Shown: one piece after another, positions 56,330 through 64,000 of the stretch
How positions within the stretch are numbered: position 1 is the stretch's first letter
How the letters are laid out: each line of letters begins with the position of its first letter
Assembly (NCBI GenBank): GCA_033782935.1
Contig: JAWQEG010001430.1
Coordinates: 62,001 to 126,000 of the forward strand
DNA: 64,000 nt
Direction of reading: 5' to 3'
From: Petrolisthes cinctipes
Taxonomy: Eukaryota > Arthropoda > Malacostraca > Decapoda > Porcellanidae
The notes under the pieces: generated by a model
Told to the model about the DNA's origin: nothing
Seen by the model: the letters and a program-made list of their open reading frames with translations, nothing else
The model's database searches: none
Program-made: the position numbers and the translations under genes

Positions 56330-57620
56330 CTCTTTACCCCTGTATAGAGGCACAATAATGGCTCTCCTTCCTTCCTCTGGCGCTTCTTCCTGCTTCTAGG
56401 CCAAGTTGCATATGAGCAACATTCACTCCACTTCTGCCTCTCTCCCACCCCATGCATCTGCATTTCTGCAGTTATTCCATCTCTACTTGGGACCTTTCCC
56501 ACCGTAAGCCTCCCTATTGCTTTTCTGACCTCCTCCCTTTCTAATTCTCCATGTACACCAAGTCTATCCCCTTGCAAAGGTCTACTGCCTTTGCTGCCAT
56601 CCCATCATTCATCATACGATGAGTATCAAAATTCTTTTCGCTTCTTCACTTCCACTCACTGTAATTCCATACTCCCATCTGTACCTTGTATTCAACCACT
56701 TCAGCTGTTGTTCTTTGTTACTAGACTCCTAAATGTTTCATAAACATCATTAACTTCCAAATCCTCCCCCATCCTCAAACTTGCCTCCCCTAGTACAGTA
56801 CTTCACACACCTTTTTATTGTATTTTTCCCTGTAGCTTACATCATTTAGTCTCCCATTTGCCACTTCCCTCGTGTTCATCTCTTCATCCTTCCTGCCATG
56901 TTGCCACTTATGCCTGGACTCTCTTATTCTCACCATGACTGCATAATGGTCAGAGTATTGGAACATTCCCCTCAACACTTTAGCATCCATCAAATCTTAT
57001 TTTTAACCTTTCACTTGCTGCTATATAGTCTATTAGAATTACTTGTTTTTTTCCTTTTCAACTCTTCTCCTTCATGTATACCTATGGATCACATTTTGCT
57101 CTAAGAAAGTGTTTGAAAGGAACAACCCTCTCTCTCCACACCTGTCCACCAGAAATTCACCTTTCTCATTAATTCCATCTACACCCAACTTTCCAACTAT
57201 ACTACCAACTCTCTCACTTCCACCCTTTCTATTCATAATACCCATCAGACTTCTCTTCCTCCCTCATTCAGAATCTTACAAACAATTGTTCAACTCTTCT
57301 CAAAACTCTCTCATTTTTGTTCTTCCTACCTTGGCTTGAACTTTGACTGGTGCATACGGAGAGATCCATGCATACTGTACTTTATAATCCCAATCTTTCC
57401 AGTCTTCCACACCATTCTTGTACTCTTCCATCCATACCTGCCCACTCCCTTCCATACTCTTGGGGACACCAGCAAAGCACACACCCTTCCCTTCCTCTCC
57501 CATTGCACTTTCTCTCCACACCAGCCCATATCACACCTCCTTTCATCTCCATCCCACATCACACTCGCCCATCCAGCCCCACACTCCTCCACCCCCTATC
57601 CCTTCAAATGGGTTTTTGAC
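56330..57620 (-). mobile_element. Decayed LINE, endonuclease and start of RT
   Basis: The minus strand encodes, in shifting frames, GYGWKSTRMVWK and a VSPRVWKGVG segment (57592-57326), DAKVLRGMFQYSDHYAVMVR (near 56970), then REEVRKAIGRLTVGKVPSRD and DGITAEM (near 56520). This is the order of AP-endonuclease end followed by the GKxPGxDGITAE start of RT in LINEs. Frameshifts make it inactive. Confidence 0.65.
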
Positions 57621-58271
57621 ACACCTAGCACATCCACTCTACCTCTTCTAAATCCTTCAATAACCTCTTGTCATTTCACTTCAGCCACCATTCATCATTC
57701 CATTCACATTAGTCATTACCAATTTTATACACTTCATCCCCATTCTGCCTCCCACAGGGTAATCTGGAGATTCCTCCCATCTACATATGTTAACTAACAT
57801 TCACTCCCCTGTCAAGGGACCATTGGTGGCTGCAAAGCCAATGCAGTGCTCATTCCCGAAGGGACATGGGCCATCAAATTTGTTCAATTAAAACACAAAA
57901 AGGAATTAAAATAATATAAGGAAGATAATAAAAAATGAAATATAATATTTTTGAAAACCATACTTTTATAAAAAATGTGTTAATAAGAAGGAAGGTGTGA
58001 GCCAAGGTTACCTTGTGTAGGCGGTGTGTGGCTTACTTATACGTCCTGGGGAGGGGTTGGCTTGGTCTCCTAGATGCTGAGAATGATTACTTTTACAAAC
58101 TCTGATGCTGTGTTATTTTCTTTTAACTATTTAAATGAGGGATGGTTGTGGTATACAGCTCACACACCAGCATTTTGTTCTGTTGATGAGATTTTCTTTG
58201 AAGGCAGGTGTGAATGTAATCATGAAATCAGACCTTTATTTTTAAATATATTTTCTTTCTAGTACAGTATG

Positions 58272-58598
58272 TACAGTCACTCCCAAAACTATCTTTAAAT
58301 TGGCCAATTGAACAATATGAAACATTCTGCCTGATCACGTGTTGCATCGGTAATGTTGGTATGCATGGCTACTTATTGCCTGTAACAAACCTCTGTATCA
58401 TGATCAGATGTAACATATCAATATATGTCTCATTAATCAATACAGTATTACATATGATAATAAGATATCAAATTTCCAAGGCTATAATTATACAGCAACC
58501 AGTCCCCAGTGTGCAGGGTTACCAACTGTTGCCACCAGTCCATGTCAAATGTCAGTGTATACCTGTTTTTTATTAAGATAGTTTTGGGAATGACTGTA
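58272..58598. mobile_element. TA-flanked MITE, TACAGTCAYTCCCAAAACTA ends
   Basis: 327 bp. The first 22 bases after TA match between ends at 21 positions. Tc1/mariner-like. Confidence 0.85.
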
Positions 58599-58833
58599 CA
58601 GTATGCCTATTTCTGTAGTGGCACTTTAATGTTAATAGAATCTAGCATTTTATTTTCATTCCATTAAAACTACTGTATGTGAAAATTTGTGCTAGTTTTA
58701 CACATATAAATTTGTTAATGCTTTAATGCAGTATAGTACTGTATGTGTGTGTGTGTGCATAAATTGTATATATTTTATCTCTAATATATAAATACTCATA
58801 CAGTACTAGAAAGTTGAAAAGGTAGATATGAAA

Positions 58834-59082
58834 TTAACCCTCTCAGTTCCAGATGGGTGTCCAAATACTGTACTTTCAAATTTTGATGGCCCAGTATTAT
58901 CTAACTTATTTTGGTATTCTGATTGGCTTCTAATTACTTTTCTATGCATTGATGTTGAGGGTAGAGAAACTAGTGAATACACTGTACTGTATGTGCTTGG
59001 AGGTCTTTTATTGTCAGAGATTTTGTTATTTCCATATTGGCAGAAATTATTTTAAACACATGAAAGGGAGTGAGAGGGTTAA
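58834..59082. mobile_element. TTAA-bounded MITE, TTAACCCTCTCA ends
   Basis: 249 bp from TTAACCCTCTCAGTTCC to GGGAGTGAGAGGGTTAA. The ends pair over 17 bases with two mismatches. TTAA plus CCC again suggests a piggyBac-type element, a different family from 21350. An open frame through it is not recognisable as transposase. Confidence 0.75.
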
Positions 59083-59387
59083 CCTAATGTTTGACAGTTA
59101 TGTTCCTGTTTCCCACATTGTTGTATTGTGATAAAATATTACTCCCAGGATGACGTGCAATAATTTGTAGGCTAAGTTCTTCCATGAATGTATAACTTGA
59201 TGTTAATATAACATTTTATGACAAGCCAAATGCCTGGAACCATAATATAAGAATATATGTTATAATGTATGTTGATTCAATTTATTGATACATTATTAAG
59301 ACAAAGAAATAATCCTGTTCCAATATATTGTACATTTTCTGTATTTATATCATGTTATTAATGATGAATATATAGTATATTACTGTA

Positions 59388-59393
59388 AATAAA
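59388..59393 (+). promoter_or_regulatory. Candidate poly(A) signal for the 37b transcript
   Basis: AATAAA in TGTAAATAAAAAGTATT, followed by GT-rich TGTGTGTACT and TGTTTGTTGT. It lies 5 kb after the stop; a nearer signal could be used instead. Confidence 0.25.
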
Positions 59394-59710
59394 AAGTATT
59401 CTCCTGTGTGTACTATAATAATGTTTGTTGTACTTCATTTGTGCATGCAGAAAACAAAGTTAAAGTTATAAAATATATATAAAGTCATTTCTTGCTGTAG
59501 GAGAAGTTTTGTTTTTCATTCATACCTTCTTATTGAAGTTGCACTGTTATATTTAGAGCATTTCCAGGCACATTTCTATTACAGGGGTGCACCCAGAAAG
59601 TGAGAAGAGGGGTTCTGAATTACTGTATTATCAAGTCATTCTTAGCCTATGTACTGTGTTTTTACTTTTCATGAATTTTTCTGATTTAAAGGAACGTCTC
59701 GTCAAGTAAA

Positions 59711-59876
59711 GGGAAGTGGTGTCCCCATCGCCCACTATTCTTTTAATGGTGCAGTCAACCTCGTGTCTCCTACGAAACAAGGGGGGGAAGTGAGGGTTGG
59801 GGACCCCGCTCCCTAAAAATGTCCCCACCTAAGGTTCATTCAGCCTCGGAGGTGGACCCCTTTCCTGTCGGGGGTA
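59711..59876 (-). repeat. Dispersed repeat, copy 2 (inverted relative to 36187)
   Basis: Complement of the 36187 repeat: GGGAAGTGGTGTCCCCATCG, GGTTGGGGACCCCGCTCCCT and GGTGGACCCCTTTCCTGTCG. Confidence 0.7.
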
Positions 59877-60059
59877 CTGCAGAACTAGGCAGCAAGTATG
59901 GCCATGTGAAATGTATGGAGTGTGAATGATTTGCAAAAGAGGATGGAAGTAGTGGATGTGTTTAATGAAGGCAACTATTTCTCATATACTTTTGTTTTAC
60001 ATTCCCTACACTGCCCAGGGGGACTGACTTTATTCTCTGTGAATATTAGCCATCCCCCA

Positions 60060-60750
60060 CAGGGCTAGAATAAAGATTGTTATAGGATCTGGTCACATTC
60101 TAGTGGATTTGACGAGATCTGCCCACATGGATTTTTGAGGTGTACTGCAACTGGAGGCTCTTTTTCCATTGCTGTGTGGACCGCCAGCACACGGGGGTGC
60201 ATTATCCCTTTGCATGCAGCAGTTTAAACTCCCTTCAGGGCTGGTCTCATGGAAGGTGCGGCCCTACTTGTAGCTCTTGTGGTAACGTGGACTTGGGCCC
60301 ACAGCAATGGCTGTGGGATCAAAGACCTTTTCCCCTATCTCCCTGGCAGTTGGAGGTCCCCAGACTCCCTGGTCCAGTAAGCTCTGGTCCCATTTTCCTG
60401 GGATATACACACGGATACCACAGTCCCTAGCCCACCTGTGTCGAAGCCAGAGATCTGAAGCAGGTGGTTTCTGGACGACAGCCCACCCAAAGCCTCCATT
60501 GGTTCGAAATGTGTGTGTAGCCTTGTGATGGTTTGGGTGGGCTGTCATCCAGAAACTCCCTGCTTCAAATCTTGGGGTTCGACTCAGGTGGGCTAGGGAC
60601 TTTGGTATCTGAGTGTACTTCGGTAGCCCAGGCATATAGGGCCAGCCCATCCTTTATTTTAATTTGTTTTTCTACTGCGACCAGAGTGTACCAGGGGTCT
60701 GTGGGGCAGGAGGCCATTCTGCCTCGGGAGAACGTCGACAACAACAACAT
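60060..60750 (+). repeat. Composite repeat with a large hairpin and (CAA)n tail
   Basis: 60413-60491 and 60532-60610 are inverted arms of about 78 bp. They share CTAGCCCACCTG, GAAGCAGG.G.TTTCTGGA and GACAGCCCACCCAAA in complement, around a 40-bp loop. The block ends GGGAGAACGTCGACAACAAC, like the (CAA)n LINE tails at 27001 and 44700. It is probably two copies of a LINE-derived repeat inserted head to head. Confidence 0.65.
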
Positions 60751-61295
60751 TCACTACACATGTACAGTAAATTCATGCAATTGTTACTGTGTCATATTTA
60801 AAGATATTATGGACCAATTCAGCTTTTATTGATACATAAAAATTGGAAACAAGAAATACATTATCTCAGGAGGGAACAAGACATCAGTAAATGAGATAAT
60901 TGAAGGGTTAATCAGCATGACAAATGGCACATAACTCATTCGATCAATGTGGAGGAAAACAAATCAGGTGTAATTATCCTAATACATTCCATACTCACTG
61001 TGCACACTACATTGTCTACTGAGGTAAAGATGAATACAGAATATATTTCTGATATTTTATTGAGAATTAATTTGATGCCAATTTCTCCACTATATTGTAT
61101 ATAATTCCGGCCAGTGGAGTTTATCAGTTACACAAGGCAACTTCTTCCACCACCTAATGTTTATAACATCACTGAATATTCAACATTTTCTGTTTACTTT
61201 TTACATTTGGTGGACGATCCAACATGAAGGCAAATTACTTGACCTGTCTTGTCAGACAGATGTTTGTTATGCATCAGCTATTTAACACACTGTAT
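60751..61295. other. LGBP 3' flank and 3' UTR
   Basis: AT-rich. On the minus strand, AATAAA (TTTATT on plus, 61056-61061) lies about 240 bp after the LGBP stop and is a candidate poly(A) signal; another is at 60825-60830. Confidence 0.4.
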
Positions 61296-61406
61296 CTACT
61301 GTTCAACACTGGTCATCTTCCAGACCTTGATGTAATCGATCTGGAGGGCAGCACCTTCACTGATGCGCCCCTCACCTTGCTCCCAGCTTGGTAGCCAACT
61401 GTCACG
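61296..61406 (-). CDS. LGBP: LGBP last exon
   Basis: 37 codons including the TAG stop (61296-61298), after the acceptor TTATCCCTCAG. Encodes RDSWLPSWEQGEGRISEGAA and LQIDYIKVWKM, the usual end of the family, plus a short TSVEQ tail. Confidence 0.93.
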   Translation of the reverse strand, partial: RDSWLPSWEQGEGRISEGAALQIDYIKVWKMTSVEQ

Positions 61407-63613
61407 CTGAGGGATAAATTATATTATTACTTCACTAGGTACAACTGCCCCAAAGAAGTTCGGTGAGCCGAGGCATCTCGAACAAAATTGGACATGATTT
61501 TGAACCACTCACACCTATCTTACAGGTGAGGATATTAAGCTGACGGTATTATTACAGAATAACTGTGTTTTTGGCTAGGATCGCACAGTGTTACCACATC
61601 TGGTTAGGTTCCGGGAATTTGTCCCAGTCACTTTATGATAGTTTACCCCGGCTATATCCCGGTAATTTGCCCAGGTTAGGTCCCGGTAGTTTGCTGTGGT
61701 CTAAGTTAGGTTAGGTTAGGTCAGACTAATTTCCAAATTATGTTTGTAGAGAGAAACACCATAGATGAAAAGTGTCTTAGAATGGTCCAAAATAGTGGTT
61801 ATGATACTAAAATATACAATATAGTGAACCCAGTACTTCTGTAAATTTACCAAGCTGACTTCTTGCCTTATGTCCTCTTCTTCAATATATGATATTCATG
61901 GAGAAAACAAAGTATACCATCATCACCACAAAACATAGACAGGATATTTACCTCTTTAATATTTTGATAGATAGTTAAACTATATTCCGAAGTGAGACTT
62001 ACTGCAATTAACTGCAATAAGGTGGTTTATAAAGATTAATGAAGCCAAATATAATAGTCATCGAAACGGTCATAAATAATTATATTTTGTGTTCAAACTA
62101 CACATTTCTTGGAACTGAAATTCCAGTTGATGCAAAACGAGCGAATGAATATTTGGGCAGGTCACGAAACGATGTCATTGACTATTAGGCATAAAATATT
62201 GAAAAAATGGTATCCGAATTTCCATTACACCGAGATTGATTGGAGTACCGAAACTTACAAAACAAAGGCTGCACAGTTTGCCAGATACGAGACTTACCTC
62301 ACTCATGTTTTCTGTAGACTTTTAGTCTATTTCTATATTCAAATTAGGCTGTATACCACGATTTTACCTGGTAAATTACTTGCTAATATTACTGAGCAAG
62401 TAATTTACTCTCTGTGCAATTCTAAGCTAATACTTAAATATAATGCAACATATTATTTGTTTCATTACCTGCAACTACAGAGACCTGGTAACACTGCTGA
62501 CAGAGTGGGTACACAACTCAAACTAAGCCAGTGTATGCGTTCTGGCTTTGTTATATTTTTTTCAAAATGCCTGTATATACATGTGCAATGGCAGATTAAG
62601 ATTGTAACATGTATGTATAAAATGTGAAGTGTTGATGTGAGTGGTTGTTGTTGTCGTCTGTGTTTATGTTTACAGCATATATATATATATATATATACAA
62701 TGGCAGATTAAGATCGTAACATGTATGTATAAAATGTGAAGTGTTGATGTGAGTGGTTGTTGTTGTCGTCTGTGTTTATGTTTACAACACATTTATCTAC
62801 ATTATTTGGTTCCTTTCAGTATTTATGTCTACATATCGTTAAGTACAGCATTTAAAAGCTTCTAAAATAGTATTGAATATTTCTATGGCAAAAAGAAGGT
62901 ATGCAACAACCAATTATTAGTATACCCATAAAAAATGTCTAATTATTTTGTCTGGCAAATCTCGGCCAGTTTGCCAACGTTGGAATTGATACAACTGTTT
63001 TCTCCATATTGTGCAACAGAATTTCGAGGCAACTATGACACCCTTGTTTATTTTACACCCACCCACACCAACTTACCCCGTTCCAGAAGTCGAGGAAGGC
63101 CTGTGGGGAAGTATTGGACCAGGGCTTGGGAGGATTGGCAGGAATTTCATCAGGGAAAAACCCGTTGGTACCGCCAACAGCCAGGTTCAAGATGAAGTAG
63201 AACTGTAGAGGTAAGAGAAGGATATAGGAGGTCATTGACTCCTAGGTATGTTTACATAGGTAGAGGAAAAGGCAAGTACTGTAGTTACAAAAATTATATC
63301 AAACCATTTAATGTAGTAAATACAATTAGTACTGTGGAACATTAGAGTTAATTCTTTTCCAGTGTACGGTGATGCACACTTTGGAGTTATATTTGATAAA
63401 CGCTGGCAAATATTATTCACCACATGGAGATGGTCAGAAATGGAATATAAATACAATAGGCTACCGTATATATATTGTCTTACCTTCTGGTCAAATGGCG
63501 CCATCTTCTCGCCTTCCACCCAAGGGTTGTCATACTCAGGACCAACACCACTAAAGTCCCAAAAGCTGGTCCCGGGGTCAACTGTCATTACCAGAACATC
63601 GTCAACGTAGTAA
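61296..63613 (-). CDS. LGBP: Lipopolysaccharide and beta-1,3-glucan-binding protein, last three exons (gene runs off the right edge)
   Basis: Three minus-strand exons join in frame to give the C-terminal part of an LGBP/GNBP-family protein. The motifs are YYVDDVLVMTVDPGTSFWDF, NPWVEGEKMAPFDQ, FYFILNLAVGGTNGFFPDE, PWSNTSPQAFLDFW and SWLPSWEQGEGR...LQIDYIKVWKM. The family has a GH16-like (laminarinase) fold that, in these members, usually binds beta-glucan and LPS and triggers the prophenoloxidase and Toll responses; it is secreted into haemolymph (known for the family). The N-terminal part, including any signal peptide and the position of the GH16 catalytic residues, is outside the window. It converges on PI4KA. 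The assignment is firm; activity cannot be judged from this part. Confidence 0.94.
61580..61830 (+). repeat. Isolated arm of the GGTTAGGTCCCGGTAG foldback family
   Basis: In LGBP intron. GTGTTACCACATCTGGTTAG, CCCAGGTTAGGTCCCGGTAG, a TTAGG run and GAAACACCATAGATGAAAAG follow the same order as 4675-4960. Confidence 0.75.
62585..62789. repeat. Tandem duplication of 92 bp joined by an (AT)n run
   Basis: Two almost identical 92-bp copies (CAATGGCAGATTAAGAT to TTTATGTTTACA) flank ATATATATATATATATATAT. One or two differences only, so recent. In LGBP intron. Confidence 0.9.
63077..63202 (-). CDS. LGBP: LGBP penultimate exon
   Basis: 42 codons, phase 0 at both ends, acceptor CTCTTACCTCTACAG and donor GTAAGT. 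Encodes the hallmark FYFILNLAVGGTNGFFPDE. Confidence 0.96.
63484..63613 (-). CDS. LGBP: LGBP exon before the penultimate
   Basis: One leftover base plus 43 codons, acceptor TTAATGTGTTACAG, donor GTAAGA. Encodes YYVDDVLVMTVDPGTSFWDF and EKMAPFDQK. Upstream exons are beyond the window. Confidence 0.95.
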
Positions 63614-64000
63614 CTGTAACACATTAATGACAGGTTACAACAGTACCGTAATGGTACATAATTACAACACGTACTATACACGTCACAGTTGTATGGAATA
63701 AAGTACTTAATTAATCAACCCAGGTCACAAGGAAGTAACCTAAACACCCCAGCTATTAGTAAAAGTGTGAAAAGTTATTTGTAAAAGTGTGTAATGTTAA
63801 TATATAGTGTTAGTACAAGAGTGTGATAGTGTAAATGTGTGCTTATAGTGGAAGGTATTCCATCTGGGTCAAGCTAAGTGAGGTCACTGAAACCAGACTA
63901 ATGTCAAAGATACTTTGAAACATGTGAGATGGAATTATTGATATGTTCTATGTTATTGTTAGGTGAATGTTTAACTCTTGTTCAAATATATTCTCTGTAT
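63614..64000. other. LGBP intron reaching the window edge
   Basis: AT-rich, with repeated AGTGTG-type motifs around 63770-63840. No further exon seen. Confidence 0.4.

Noticed and set aside
57336..57797. 153-codon plus-strand ORF rich in Pro, Ser and His
   Set aside because: Antisense shadow of the decayed minus-strand LINE.
60140..60832. Several ORFs of 70-130 codons on both strands
   Set aside because: They arise from the inverted repeat, whose arms give mirrored translations; no protein family recognised.

Overview
The window is animal nuclear DNA, most likely from an arthropod and probably a decapod crustacean. Short GT-AG exons sit in long AT-rich introns crowded with transposon debris. 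The gene at the right edge is a lipopolysaccharide/beta-1,3-glucan-binding protein of the type known from crustaceans and insects. Short runs of TTAGG, the arthropod telomere unit, occur inside one repeat family. There is no operon structure, CRISPR array or recognisable tRNA or rRNA gene.

Layout. (1) At 1-1256 on the minus strand lies the 5' end of an unrecognised gene for a hydrophilic, probably disordered protein; it runs off the left edge. (2) 1257-5834 is intergenic and holds two foldback repeats. (3) 5835-54388 on the plus strand is one complete gene, phosphatidylinositol 4-kinase III alpha (PI4KA). I could place 37 coding exons; every junction keeps the reading frame and the sum is 2137 residues, close to the roughly 2100 of animal PI4KA. 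(4) 54389-61295 is 3' flank or long 3' UTR with several small DNA transposons and a decayed LINE. (5) 61296-63613 on the minus strand carries the last three exons of the LGBP/GNBP gene, convergent with PI4KA and cut by the right edge.

The most notable host-gene feature is that the last coding exon of PI4KA is present twice, at 51809-52034 and 54163-54388. Both copies are 226 bp, begin in the same splice phase, end in a stop after Ile-Pro-Tyr and encode the C-terminal end of the kinase domain. The first 27 shared residues are identical despite 11 synonymous codon changes, while the last 47 differ at 19 positions. The simplest reading is two PI4KA isoforms with different kinase C-termini, made by alternative last-exon choice.

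The rest is a dense transposon record: non-LTR retrotransposons (one with an uninterrupted reverse-transcriptase frame starting within 10 bp of the exon 33 splice donor), TTAA-bounded piggyBac-like elements of several families (one insertion can be read directly against unfilled copies of its target repeat), TA-bounded Tc1/mariner/pogo-like MITEs, a Harbinger-like MITE, a hAT-like element, a Helitron, SINE-like repeats, and a 24-bp tandem array that appears to have grown out of the foldback family. All assignments come from reading the sequence; no database search was run.
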